DNA of 48,072 nucleotides, taken from NCBI GenBank assembly GCA_031127095.1, contig JARIEX010000008.1, positions 1-48,072 of the forward strand, read 5' to 3'. Source of the DNA: Gemmatimonadota bacterium. GTDB lineage: Bacteria > Gemmatimonadota > Gemmatimonadetes > Gemmatimonadales > Gemmatimonadaceae. The notes under the pieces are model-generated. The model did not search any database, was not told where the DNA came from, and saw only the letters and a program-made list of their open reading frames with translations. Position numbers and translations under genes: made by a program. The stretch's first letter is position 1. Every line of letters begins with the position of its first letter. Shown in pieces: positions 6,798 to 15,620 of this stretch.

Positions 6798-7849
6798 GCA
6801 CCGCCATGGTAGCGCTCCCGCGCGGCGGGTCGCCCGACCGGTACGCTCCCGATCGTCTCACCGGTCGCCAGAAAGTGGCGATCGTGTGCATGGCGATCGG
6901 CACCGAACACGCCGCCAAGATCACGGCGGGGCTGCACCCGGAAGAGGCCGAGATCGTGGCGCTCGAAATGGCGCAGCTCGATCGCGTGCCGCCCGCCACC
7001 GTGAATGCCGTGCTCGCCGAATGGCTCGAGCTCACGCTCGGCGTGGACTCGCTCAGTGCCGGCGGCGTGGAGTTTGCAAAGGACGTACTGGAAGCCGCTT
7101 TCGGTGCGATCAAGGCGCAGGCAATCCTCAAGCGGATTCAGGGACAGCTCGCTGACAGCGACCGCTTCGGCCGGCTGCGTCGCGCCGACCCGCAGCAGCT
7201 GGGCAACACGTTGCGCGGCGAACACCCGCAGACGATCGCCCTCATTCTGGCGCATCTGGATGCGGGCCATGTGGCTGCCATCCTGCGTGAACTCGATCCC
7301 TCCCTGGGCGGCGATGTGATGTACCGCATCGCCAAGATGGAAAAGGTCTCCCCCGAAATGATCTCCCTCGTGGAGCGCGCGATCGGCAGTGAAGCGGATC
7401 TCGCCTTCTCGCAGGGGATGTCCAGCGTGGGTGGTCCGGCCGCCGTGGCCGCCGTCCTCAACCTCGTCAGCTCCTCGCTCGAAAAAGAGGTGCTCGACCT
7501 GGTGGCGGAGAAGGACACGCAGCTCAGCGATCAGATCAAGAACCTCATGTTCGTCTTCGAAGATCTCTCCTCGCTCGACGACAAGTCGCTGCAGCGCCTG
7601 CTGCGCGAAGTCGACGTCAAGCAACTTGCTCTGGCCCTCAAGGCCGCGAGCCCGGAACTCAAGGCCAAGATCATGCAGACCATGTCGCAGCGTGCCGTCG
7701 CCGGACTCAAAGAAGAGATCGAGTTCCTCGGACCGGTCAAGATGCGCGATGTCGAAGCGGCGCAGACCGACATCGTCTCGAAGGTCCGTGCCCTCGAGGA
7801 AACCGGCGAGATCGTGCTGAGCGCCGGGTCCGACGATGTCATCGTCTGA
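6794..7849 (+). CDS. fliG: FliG, rotor/switch protein
   Basis: FliG couples the MS ring to FliM and carries the charged torque helix that faces MotA. The 351-aa product has the N-terminal DRLTGRQKVAIVCMAIGTEH domain. The middle EHPQTIALILAHLDAGH segment binds FliM, and the C-terminal torque domain ends LEETGEIVLSAGSDDVIV. The GTG start at 6794 overlaps the fliF stop (GTGA); an ATG at 6806 is the alternative. The next gene follows closely, with its ribosome binding site overlapping the fliG stop. Confidence 0.96.
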   Translation: MSTAMVALPRGGSPDRYAPDRLTGRQKVAIVCMAIGTEHAAKITAGLHPEEAEIVALEMAQLDRVPPATVNAVLAEWLELTLGVDSLSAGGVEFAKDVLEAAFGAIKAQAILKRIQGQLADSDRFGRLRRADPQQLGNTLRGEHPQTIALILAHLDAGHVAAILRELDPSLGGDVMYRIAKMEKVSPEMISLVERAIGSEADLAFSQGMSSVGGPAAVAAVLNLVSSSLEKEVLDLVAEKDTQLSDQIKNLMFVFEDLSSLDDKSLQRLLREVDVKQLALALKAASPELKAKIMQTMSQRAVAGLKEEIEFLGPVKMRDVEAAQTDIVSKVRALEETGEIVLSAGSDDVIV

Positions 7850-7859
7850 GGAGCGGCCG

Positions 7860-8489
7860 ATGCGCGCCACCGCGTGGTCCCTGGATGAATTTGCGATGTC
7901 GGCTGACTTCGGCGCGTTCACGCCGCCGGAGTCGGCCACGCCGGAGCGGCCCGCGACCGAGGTCGAGGCCGAGGTGCAGGCACGTCTCGCCGCGGAGCGC
8001 GCGCGGGCTGAAGCCGCGGCCTATAGCCGCGGCCGCGCCGACGGCGAGCGTGCCGGCCGCGCGGAAGCCGACGAGCAGGTGTCGACGACGGTCCAAGCGC
8101 TCAGCGAAGCGCTCGAACTGCTGCAGCAGAATGAAACGCGCTGGGTTGGCCACGCCGAGGAGAACATCGCGGCGCTGGCCGTGATGGTGGCGCGGCATAT
8201 CGTGCAGCGTGAGCTGACCACCGATCCGTCGTTCGTGCAGGAGATCGTCGAGCGCGCGCTGGCCCAGTACCCGGTCGATCAGGAAATCACCGTCCGCCTG
8301 AACCCCACCGACCTGGCCGCCTGCCGCGCGCCGATCGAGGCGAACGGCCCACGTGAGATCCGGTGGATCTCTGACGCCTCGATTCAGCGTGGCGGGTGCC
8401 TGATGGAAGGGCGCGAGCGCATTCTCGACGGCCGGATCGATACCGCCCTCGAGCGCGCCTACCGCAACCTTGGCGGCATTCAGGCATGA
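7860..8489 (+). CDS. fliH: FliH, export ATPase regulator/stator
   Basis: FliH dimers hold FliI and connect it to the C ring. The 209-aa protein has a long Ala/Glu/Arg-rich helix (residues 30-95). It contains a GxxxG-like SRGRADGERAGRAEADEQ, typical of FliH. The C-terminal domain reads QEITVRLNPTDL and ERILDGRIDTALERAYRNL. ATG 7860 is preferred because GAGGAG lies 6 nt upstream; the in-frame ATG at 7836 would overlap fliG by 14 nt. The stop overlaps the fliI start. Confidence 0.92.
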   Translation: MRATAWSLDEFAMSADFGAFTPPESATPERPATEVEAEVQARLAAERARAEAAAYSRGRADGERAGRAEADEQVSTTVQALSEALELLQQNETRWVGHAEENIAALAVMVARHIVQRELTTDPSFVQEIVERALAQYPVDQEITVRLNPTDLAACRAPIEANGPREIRWISDASIQRGGCLMEGRERILDGRIDTALERAYRNLGGIQA

Positions 8490-9874
8490 TGATGATGACG
8501 CCGGCGCTCTCCGCGACGCCGTTTGCCAACGGCTTCGCCACGATGTTCGAGGCGATGACCGACCGGTTCGAGAGCGCCGAGCGCTTTGGTGCGTACGGCC
8601 GCGTCACCCGCGTGGTCGGTCTCGTCATCGAGGCCGCCGGCCTCGACGTGGGTCTCGGCTCGCTGTGCCGGATCACCAGCCATTCGCGCGACCACTCGGT
8701 ACTGGCCGAGGTGGTGGGCTTCAACGAGCGCAGCGTACTGCTGATGCCGCTCGGAGAAATGGACGGTCTGCATGCGGGCGCGAGCGTGCAGTCGCTGGGG
8801 CGCACCTTCGGCGTGGACGTCGGCCCCGAACTGCTCGGGCGCGTGCTCAACGGGCTGGGGCATCCCATCGACGGCAAGGGCAAGCTCGACACCGTCGAGC
8901 GCGTGCCGCTGTCGGCCGAGCCGCCCAACCCGCTCACCCGCGACACCATCGAGCGCCCGCTCGAAACCGGGGTGCGCGCGATCGACGGCCTGCTCACGAT
9001 CGGCCGCGGACAGCGCGTCGGCATCTTCGCTGGTTCCGGCGTCGGCAAGTCCACCATGCTCGGCATGATCGCGCGCAACGCGAAGGCCGACGTGAACGTG
9101 ATCGCGCTGCTCGGCGAGCGCGGACGCGAAGTACGCGAGTTCATCGAGAACTCCCTCGGCGAAGAAGGACTCGCCCGCTCCGTCGTGATCGTCGCCACCG
9201 GCGACCAGGCCGCACTCGTGCGCGCCCGCGGTGCCCTCGTGGCCACGGCGATTGCGGAGTACTTTCGCGATCAGGGGAAGCAGGTGCTGCTGATGGTGGA
9301 TTCGGTCACGCGTGTGGCGATGGCCTGGCGCGAAATCGGCCTCGCCACCGGCGAGCCGCCCACCACGAAGGGGTATCCGCCCTCGGTGTTCGCCAACCTG
9401 CCGCGCCTGCTCGAGCGCGCCGGCAACGGCACGAATGGCGGGATCACCGGCATCTACACCGTGCTGGTGGACGGCGATGACTTCAACGAGCCGGTCGCCG
9501 ACGCCTCGCGCTCGATTCTGGACGGCCACATCGTGCTCACGCGCCGTCTGGCCTCGCAGAACCACTTTCCGTCCATCGACGTCCTCGACTCGAAGAGTCG
9601 CGTGAAGGATGCGATCACCAACGACGTCCAGAAGCGCGCCTGCAGCGCGATGCTGCGGCTCGAGGCAGCGTACCGCGAGAAAGAGGACCTGATCATGGTC
9701 GGCGCCTATCAGAAGGGGAGCGATCCCTACGTCGATGCGGCGATCGCCTATCGGTACAAGGTGCTGGAGTTCCTGCAGCAGCGGCCCGACGAAACCACGT
9801 TTTACGGCGACACCTACAGCGCCCTCGCGCAGATCGCCGAGGCCATTGAGACCTCGGTGCGGAGACGTCCGTGA
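8486..9874 (+). CDS. fliI: FliI, flagellum-specific export ATPase
   Basis: FliI is the F1-beta-like ATPase that helps unfold and deliver substrates to the flagellar type III gate. The 462-aa protein has Walker A GSGVGKST (G183-S189). It also has the ERGREVREF segment, the B-strand LLMVDSVTRVAMAWREI, and the family signature PPTTKGYPPSVFANLPRLLE. The start is chosen at the first of four consecutive ATG codons (8486), which overlaps the fliH stop as ATGA. Any of 8489, 8492 or 8495 could also serve. It overlaps the following fliJ by 4 nt. Confidence 0.96.
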   Translation: MMMMTPALSATPFANGFATMFEAMTDRFESAERFGAYGRVTRVVGLVIEAAGLDVGLGSLCRITSHSRDHSVLAEVVGFNERSVLLMPLGEMDGLHAGASVQSLGRTFGVDVGPELLGRVLNGLGHPIDGKGKLDTVERVPLSAEPPNPLTRDTIERPLETGVRAIDGLLTIGRGQRVGIFAGSGVGKSTMLGMIARNAKADVNVIALLGERGREVREFIENSLGEEGLARSVVIVATGDQAALVRARGALVATAIAEYFRDQGKQVLLMVDSVTRVAMAWREIGLATGEPPTTKGYPPSVFANLPRLLERAGNGTNGGITGIYTVLVDGDDFNEPVADASRSILDGHIVLTRRLASQNHFPSIDVLDSKSRVKDAITNDVQKRACSAMLRLEAAYREKEDLIMVGAYQKGSDPYVDAAIAYRYKVLEFLQQRPDETTFYGDTYSALAQIAEAIETSVRRRP

Positions 9875-10371
9875 GCTTCAAGTTCCGCCTGCAGCGCATC
9901 CTCGAGCTGCGCGAGCAGCATGAAAAGGCCAAGGCACGTGAGCTGGCGAGCGCCCGCGACGTGTCCGACGCCGCCCATGCCGCGAAGGACGAGCTCGCAG
10001 CGCTGCGCGACGACAGCAAGTCGCACATCGAGAAAACGGCCAACGAGGCACCGCGCGTGGGGCACCTGCAGCAGCTCGGCATCGTGCTCGATTCGCTCGA
10101 TGCCCGGGTGATTTTGGCCGCCGAGGCGGCAAAGCTTGCCGATGCCGACGTGCAGAAAGCGCAGGGGCTGCTGGAGGACGCGGCGCGCGACCGGCGCGTG
10201 CTTGATCGCCTAAAGGCCCGCCACACAGAGACTTACCGCGCCGACGCGGCGCAGCAGGACCGGGTGCAGATGGACGAAATCGCGTTGGCCCAATTCTCGC
10301 GAAAGAGTGTGTCGAACGCGGCGGACGACGCCGCGACCGGTAAGACCCCCATCGATGGTTCGCATTCATGA
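9871..10371 (+). CDS. fliJ: FliJ, export chaperone/stalk protein
   Basis: FliJ is a coiled-coil protein inserted in the FliI ring that activates FlhA. This 166-aa product starts FKFRLQRILELREQHEKAKA, the typical FliJ opening. It is predicted to be two long helices, rich in Ala, Glu, Lys and Arg. It is slightly longer than the usual 147 residues because of a polar tail. The GTG start overlaps the fliI stop, and the stop overlaps the next ATG, so the three genes are translationally coupled. Confidence 0.88.
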   Translation: MSFKFRLQRILELREQHEKAKARELASARDVSDAAHAAKDELAALRDDSKSHIEKTANEAPRVGHLQQLGIVLDSLDARVILAAEAAKLADADVQKAQGLLEDAARDRRVLDRLKARHTETYRADAAQQDRVQMDEIALAQFSRKSVSNAADDAATGKTPIDGSHS

Positions 10372-11063
10372 AGCAGCTGATCATTCCGATCGTGATTGGA
10401 CTCCTGGCCGGCCTCGGTGGCGGGACGGGCTACTCGTATATGCGGACGGCGGCGAAGTATGTGGCCGACTCCACGCATCTCGCGGACAGCCTCAAGGCCA
10501 ATCCGCCGGCGGATTCCGCCGCTGCCGAAGGGGAGCATGGTGCGCCGGCCGCGCATGACAGCACGGCCACGGACAGCACGGGCCACGGTATGGACCTGCC
10601 GGGAAACCATGAAGCCGCCGCCCCGATGACGCCGGCCGACAGCATCCGCGCGCTCGACGCCGCGCGCCACGACGCCGCGCCGGCGGCGGATCATGCCGCG
10701 CCGGCGAAGCCGGCCGCCAAGCCCGCCGCCACACCGGCGGCCAAGCCCGACGCCAAGCCGGCCGCCGCAGCGCCGGCGGTCACCCCGAAGGCCAACACCA
10801 CGGCGGCCGCGGCCACCGTCAAAGACGCCAGTAACGCCGTCATGCAGACGGCGCTCCCCGAGCAGCGCCTCGCCAAGATCTTCTCGGCGATGGCCGCCAA
10901 GGACGCCGCGAAGGTGCTTGAGCAGATGACCGATACCGACGTCCGAACCATTCTCGGCATGATGAGCGACCGCCAGGCGGCCGCCATCCTGTCCACCTTT
11001 TCTGCCTCGCGGGCCGCAGCCATCAGCCGCGGCACCGGCAAGGCGCCGGGAGGGATGCTGTGA
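10368..11063 (+). CDS. ylxF: YlxF/MotE-like membrane-anchored protein with MgtE-N-like domain
   Basis: This 231-aa protein has an N-terminal membrane anchor (residues 4-24, IIPIVIGLLAGLGGGTGYSY). A long Ala/Pro/Lys linker follows, in which AKPAAKPAATPAAKP is repetitive. The C-terminal helical domain reads QRLAKIFSAMAAKDAAKVLE, then MTDTDVRTILGMMSDRQAAA, matching the MgtE N-terminal/MotE family. It lies between fliJ and fliK, exactly where Bacillus has ylxF. MotE-type proteins act as periplasmic chaperones of stator partners in rhizobia; the role here is unknown. It overlaps both neighbours by 4 nt. Confidence 0.8.
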   Translation: MKQLIIPIVIGLLAGLGGGTGYSYMRTAAKYVADSTHLADSLKANPPADSAAAEGEHGAPAAHDSTATDSTGHGMDLPGNHEAAAPMTPADSIRALDAARHDAAPAADHAAPAKPAAKPAATPAAKPDAKPAAAAPAVTPKANTTAAAATVKDASNAVMQTALPEQRLAKIFSAMAAKDAAKVLEQMTDTDVRTILGMMSDRQAAAILSTFSASRAAAISRGTGKAPGGML

Positions 11064-13228
11064 ACATCCTGAAGGCCGTAGCCGCCGCCGCGCCGCGCGT
11101 TGAGCGCGCCGTGGAGCGTGGCATCGAGCGTGGCAGCGAGCGCCCCGTGCGTACCGCGAGCCCCGAGGGCGATCGCCAGCTCGAGACCACCGCGGGCACC
11201 GACAAACGTCGCGTCTCGCGCGCCGAGTTTTCTGCGGTGCTGGCGCTGCTCTCCGGTGTCGGTTCGCAGGTGCGCGCCGACCTCATGCAGCAGCTCCCCG
11301 CCGAGGGCGTGTCGATCATCGACAAGCTGCTCGACGACGCCGCCGGCGAACTGGTCGGCGAGATGCCCACCGACGCCGTCAACACCACCGCCCTCGATCA
11401 GCAGGCGGCTCAGGGCATCATCCCGCAGCACAACCCGCCGGGCCGCGCGGCCGCCACGACCAGCTCACCCGACCGCGTGGCGCAGCGCGCCGCGCAGGAC
11501 GCCAGCGAAGCGCTGCGCTACGGCGTGCTCAACGCGACGATCGCCAGCGACGCCGGCACCGGGGAGCCCGCGGCGGACATCATCGACCTGCCCACGTACG
11601 CCAAGACCCGTGGTCTGAACGGGTTGGCCGGGCTGGCCCGTGCGGCCGAGCGGATCAGCGGCCAACCGAATGCCGACATGGACCGCAATGCACTCGCGGT
11701 GCTGTCGCGCATTGCCACCGCACGGGGCTCGTCGCTGGAACAGCTTTTGGCGGTCGGCGACGTCCGCGGGGCGGATGCCCGGGCCGCGCTCGACGCCCTG
11801 TTGTCCAAGGCCGGCACCCCGGCCGGCGCTGAGATCGCCGATACGGGTGCGGGGCAGACCGCGACGGCGATGGATGCCATGGCCACGGCCACGGCACTGG
11901 CGGCGGCCAACGCGCGATCGGCGGCCGATCCGGCCTCGCCGGTCAAGGATCTGGACGCGGTGGCACCGGCACTGCGCTCGCGGGTGCAGCGTGTCATCGA
12001 GCGGATGAAGGGCGAGTACGGGCACGACGTCACCATCGTGGAATCGGCCCGGTCGCAGGCCCGGCAGGATGCCCTGTTCGAACAGGGGCGCACGCGCCCC
12101 GGTCAGGTGGTGACGTGGACGCGCGACTCCGCGCACACCCGCGGCGAGGCGGTCGATGTGGTCGTCGATGGCTCCTGGGACAACGCGCAGGGCTTCGCGC
12201 GTCTGCAGCGTATCGCCAAGGAAGAAGGGCTGCATACGCTGGGCATGAAGGATCCGGGACACCTCGAATTGGCGGAACACGGCGCGCGCGCCATGGACCG
12301 TGCGGCGCCGCGGGCCGTTGACTCGCTCAATGCGGCTTTCACACGCCAAGCGGCATCGGCCACGCCGGCGGCCGCGGCGTCAGTGGCACAGGTGGCCGGG
12401 GTGGCGCAGGTGGCGCGGGTGGCCGACGCCGCCAACGCGGCACCGCCCGCGCTAGGCGACGGCGCGGCGGCCTCCCTCGCGCAGACCACGGTCACATCGG
12501 GGCGCTCCGGTGAATCGAACGGCAACGCCTTCGGCCGCGGCGAACGCGATGAGCAGGGCAAACCACTCAACAACGGGCGTAAGCTCGGGCTCGATGCCCG
12601 CCACGCGGCCGGCGACACGTCGGCCTACGGTGCCACGCAGGGCGCCGCCAGCGGCGTGCCGTCACTCACGGGCGCCGAACGCGCGTCCACCGTGGGCGGA
12701 ACAGCCGGCAGTGAGCAGGCGCAGCGGGTCTCGGACATCCAGGCCATGCGCGCCGATGCCCCCGCCGGCCCGCTCTCCCGCATGACGCTGAACGTCGAGA
12801 ACGCGAACGGCACACAGGACCGCATCACCGTGGACCTGCGCGGCAACGTGGTGGACACGTTCATCTCGACCGACGCGTCGAGCGCCGAACGGATGAGACT
12901 GCGCACGGGCGAACTGCAGGAGTCGCTGAGCCGTCATGGCCTCGACGCCGAGAGTGTACGCATCAGCGGTACCGCGAAGCCGGAGTCGGCGGACGCCTCG
13001 CGTAGCCTCGGCTCAGAGCGTGACGCCCTGCGCATGGGCGGGACCACACCGACGATGTCGGGCGACGGCGCGCAGGGACAGTCGATGCGGGAACGCGCGA
13101 CCGACCGCGCGTGGGACAAGCAGCAGGAAGCCCGCCGCGAGCAGCAGGAGCAGGCTGACCGGGAACAGCAGCGCCAGCAGGCGAGCCAGCGCGACTGGCA
13201 GACCCTTTTCAACGGAACCCAGAAATGA
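11060..13228 (+). CDS. fliK: FliK, hook-length control protein, with embedded M15-type peptidoglycan peptidase domain
   Basis: This 722-aa protein combines two functions. Its C-terminal part (about 571-645, SRMTLNVENANGTQDRITVD and RTGELQESLSRHGLDAESVR) is the FliK hook domain that switches FlhB specificity. Between roughly residues 301 and 415 lies a domain resembling CwlK/phage endolysin M15 metallopeptidases. It shows RSQARQDALFEQGRTRPGQV, then SAHTRGEAVD with H359 and D366, and DPGHLEL with H401. These are the expected three zinc ligands. The rest is Ala-rich linker, and a Gln/Arg/Glu-rich coiled tail ends the protein. The GTG start overlaps ylxF; the stop overlaps flgD. FliK is exported through the rod, so the peptidase would be delivered to the periplasm (inference). 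FlgJ here has no hydrolase domain. Confidence 0.88.
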   Translation: MNILKAVAAAAPRVERAVERGIERGSERPVRTASPEGDRQLETTAGTDKRRVSRAEFSAVLALLSGVGSQVRADLMQQLPAEGVSIIDKLLDDAAGELVGEMPTDAVNTTALDQQAAQGIIPQHNPPGRAAATTSSPDRVAQRAAQDASEALRYGVLNATIASDAGTGEPAADIIDLPTYAKTRGLNGLAGLARAAERISGQPNADMDRNALAVLSRIATARGSSLEQLLAVGDVRGADARAALDALLSKAGTPAGAEIADTGAGQTATAMDAMATATALAAANARSAADPASPVKDLDAVAPALRSRVQRVIERMKGEYGHDVTIVESARSQARQDALFEQGRTRPGQVVTWTRDSAHTRGEAVDVVVDGSWDNAQGFARLQRIAKEEGLHTLGMKDPGHLELAEHGARAMDRAAPRAVDSLNAAFTRQAASATPAAAASVAQVAGVAQVARVADAANAAPPALGDGAAASLAQTTVTSGRSGESNGNAFGRGERDEQGKPLNNGRKLGLDARHAAGDTSAYGATQGAASGVPSLTGAERASTVGGTAGSEQAQRVSDIQAMRADAPAGPLSRMTLNVENANGTQDRITVDLRGNVVDTFISTDASSAERMRLRTGELQESLSRHGLDAESVRISGTAKPESADASRSLGSERDALRMGGTTPTMSGDGAQGQSMRERATDRAWDKQQEARREQQEQADREQQRQQASQRDWQTLFNGTQK

Positions 13229-14025
13229 TCACGGCCACGCGGAACGTCGCGAGCGCGTTCGATCCGTCCTCGACGAGACCAGCCTACGCCGCCACCGAGG
13301 CAACCGCACCGACCGGGCCGGCTGAGCCGTCCAGTGGTGCGCCCAGCCTGACCAAGAGCACCAAGGGAATGGGGCAGGACGAGTTCCTCAAGATGCTCGT
13401 CGCCCAGCTCAAAAATCAGGATCCCCTGAATCCGATGGACGGCAAGGACATGGCGGCGCAGCTCGCCCAGTTCTCGACCGTCGAGCAGCTGATCACGATG
13501 AACAAGTCGCTCGAGGCGCAAGCCGCCTCCGCGAGCGGAACCGCCGACGCCATCAAGGCGCTCGAAACCTCGCAGAGCGAGCGCGCGGACAATCTGGCGC
13601 AGTTGATCGAAGGACAAATGGCCATGGGGACCGTCGGCAAGATCGGCGTGACCCTCGGCAACACCACGTTCGTGGACAAGGCAGGGAACGGCACGGTCGT
13701 CGTGGACAGCGGCACGCAGAAGGGCGCGGGTCGCATCAGCATGATCAACGACAAGGGCCAGACGATCTCCTCCGCGAGCGTCGGCGACGTGAAGGGCGGA
13801 CAGATGGCGTTCGAGCTGGGTGACTACAGCTGGACGCCGCCGCTCGCCCCCGGGAAGTACACGTACAAGTTCGAGGTCGCAACGGATGGCGGCCAGTGGC
13901 AAGCAGCGAAGACGTACACCGCCGGACGGATCACCGGTATGCGGTACGAAAGCGGCAACCCCATCCTGATCATCGGTGATGCGCTCAGCGTCCCGATGTC
14001 GCAGCTCACCCAAGTGCGCAGCTGA
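13225..14025 (+). CDS. flgD: FlgD, hook cap / hook assembly scaffold
   Basis: FlgD caps the growing hook. The 266-aa protein has the N-terminal family signature GMGQDEFLKMLVAQLKNQDP, then NPMDGKDMAAQLAQFSTVEQ. A C-terminal FlgD Ig-like/tudor region follows (YSWTPPLAPGKYTYKFEVAT). The ATG overlaps the fliK stop by 4 nt. The extra 35-residue N-terminal stretch is Thr/Pro/Ala-rich and probably the unfolded export signal. Confidence 0.95.
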   Translation: MITATRNVASAFDPSSTRPAYAATEATAPTGPAEPSSGAPSLTKSTKGMGQDEFLKMLVAQLKNQDPLNPMDGKDMAAQLAQFSTVEQLITMNKSLEAQAASASGTADAIKALETSQSERADNLAQLIEGQMAMGTVGKIGVTLGNTTFVDKAGNGTVVVDSGTQKGAGRISMINDKGQTISSASVGDVKGGQMAFELGDYSWTPPLAPGKYTYKFEVATDGGQWQAAKTYTAGRITGMRYESGNPILIIGDALSVPMSQLTQVRS

Positions 14026-14055
14026 TCGCGACCTGACCCTCGAGGATTTTTTCAG

Positions 14056-15576
14056 ATGCTTCGTTCTCTCTTTGCCGGTGTCTCCGGCCTGCGCAACAAC
14101 CAGGTGCGCATGGACGTGATCGGTAACAACATCGCCAACGTAAACACGGTGGCCTTCAAGGCTGGCCGCGTGACGTTCAAGGAAGGCTTCGCGCAGCTGC
14201 TGCAGGGCGCGAGCCGTCCGCCCGGAGACCAGGGTGGTATCAACCCGGTACAGATCGGCCTCGGCATGCAGATCGGCTCGATCGACCAGATCTTCAATCA
14301 GGGCAATCTCGAGTCGACCGGCCTGAACACCGACGTCGCGATCCAGGGTGACTCGTTCTTCGTCGTGCGCAAGGGCAACCAGAGCTTCTACACGCGCGCC
14401 GGCAACTTCCAGGTGGACGCGAACGGTCAGATGGTGTCGCCGGCCAACGGCTTCATCGTGCAGGGGCGCATGTACGACAACGGCATCCTGCAGGACGGTA
14501 TTCAGGACATCCGCCTCCCGTTCGGCCAGAAGGTATCGGCCAAGCCGACCACGGAAGCCGTGCTCGCCGGCAACCTGAATGCATCGGCCCCGGCGTTCCA
14601 GGGTGACTTCCAGGATCCCCTGGTGCGTGCGCTGCCGATCAACGAGAAGTCGTGGACGGAATCGCAGATCGCCGTGTTCGACTCCCAGGGCACCAAGCGC
14701 GACATCAAGATCCAGATGTGGAAGACGGGCCCGAACTCGTGGGATTGGCAGATCGACCCGATCGCCTCGGGTGTGGTCGAGAACTTTCAGACGGATGCCA
14801 ACTCGCCGCCGTCGGACATCGAGCTGCCGACGCCGCCGGCCGGCTACGAGATCCTGCCGGCCAACGTGCGGGTGTACAGCGCGTCGGGCACGGAGTATGC
14901 CACGCCCGCCGACTACGGCTTCTCGGCCGGCCCGCCGCCGGCGGTGAATTTCACCTCCACCATGCCGTCGAGCTCGGAGATCAAGATCTCCTACTTCATG
15001 AGCCCGACCGCCGCCACGGCCAGCGAGAACAGCGGCACGTTCACGTTCGATCAGGCCGGCATCATGAACACCAACATTTCGGCCGCCATCAACTTCGGCG
15101 TCCCGGGCGCCAACCCGGTGCAGCTCAACCTGAAGCTCAACGGCGGCGTGAGCGGCCTGACGCAGTTCGCGTCCACGGCCTCCACGGCGGTGCTGCGTGA
15201 CCAGAACGGCTACACGGCCGGTACGCTGCAAAACTTCAGCATCGACCGCTTCGGGCTGATCACGGGCTTCTTCACGAACGGCACCACGTCGTCGCTGGCC
15301 CGCATCGTCCTCGCCGACTTCAACAACCCCACGGGTATGCTCCGTATCGGCGACAACATGTACCAGGAATCGGCCAACTCCGGCGGTGCCGTCCTCGGCT
15401 TCGCCCTGGAAGGGTCGCAGTCGCAGCTCACGAGCGGTGCCCTGGAAATGTCCAACGTCGATCTGGCGCAGGAATTCACGAACATGATCGTGGCCCAGCG
15501 CGGCTTCCAGGCCAACGGCAAGGTGGTCTCCACGTCCGACGAAATGCTGCAGGAACTCATGAGCATCAAGCGCTAA
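14056..15576 (+). CDS. flgE: FlgE, hook protein
   Basis: FlgE polymerises into the hook. The 506-aa protein begins MLRSLFAGVSGLRNNQVRMD, then VIGNNIANVNTVAFKAGRVT, the standard rod/hook N-terminus. It ends SNVDLAQEFTNMIVAQRGFQ, then ANGKVVSTSDEMLQELMSI. It is longer than enteric FlgE (about 400 aa) through the variable outer domains. GAGGA lies about 11 nt before the ATG. Last gene of the operon: a GC-rich hairpin follows at 15594 and then a 313-nt gap. Confidence 0.96.
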   Translation: MLRSLFAGVSGLRNNQVRMDVIGNNIANVNTVAFKAGRVTFKEGFAQLLQGASRPPGDQGGINPVQIGLGMQIGSIDQIFNQGNLESTGLNTDVAIQGDSFFVVRKGNQSFYTRAGNFQVDANGQMVSPANGFIVQGRMYDNGILQDGIQDIRLPFGQKVSAKPTTEAVLAGNLNASAPAFQGDFQDPLVRALPINEKSWTESQIAVFDSQGTKRDIKIQMWKTGPNSWDWQIDPIASGVVENFQTDANSPPSDIELPTPPAGYEILPANVRVYSASGTEYATPADYGFSAGPPPAVNFTSTMPSSSEIKISYFMSPTAATASENSGTFTFDQAGIMNTNISAAINFGVPGANPVQLNLKLNGGVSGLTQFASTASTAVLRDQNGYTAGTLQNFSIDRFGLITGFFTNGTTSSLARIVLADFNNPTGMLRIGDNMYQESANSGGAVLGFALEGSQSQLTSGALEMSNVDLAQEFTNMIVAQRGFQANGKVVSTSDEMLQELMSIKR

Positions 15577-15593
15577 GCGGGTAACCGGCGAGG

Positions 15594-15620
15594 CTGGACC
15601 CCCCGGAATCGGGGGGTCAG
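15594..15620 (+). terminator. GC-rich hairpin after flgE (possible terminator)
   Basis: GACCCCCC pairs with GGGGGGTC (stem 15597-15604 with 15611-15618). The stem extends to CTG/CAG with one bulged G, giving a very stable hairpin 20 nt past the flgE stop. No T-tract follows, so termination would have to be factor-assisted, or the hairpin protects the 3' end. Confidence 0.5.
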
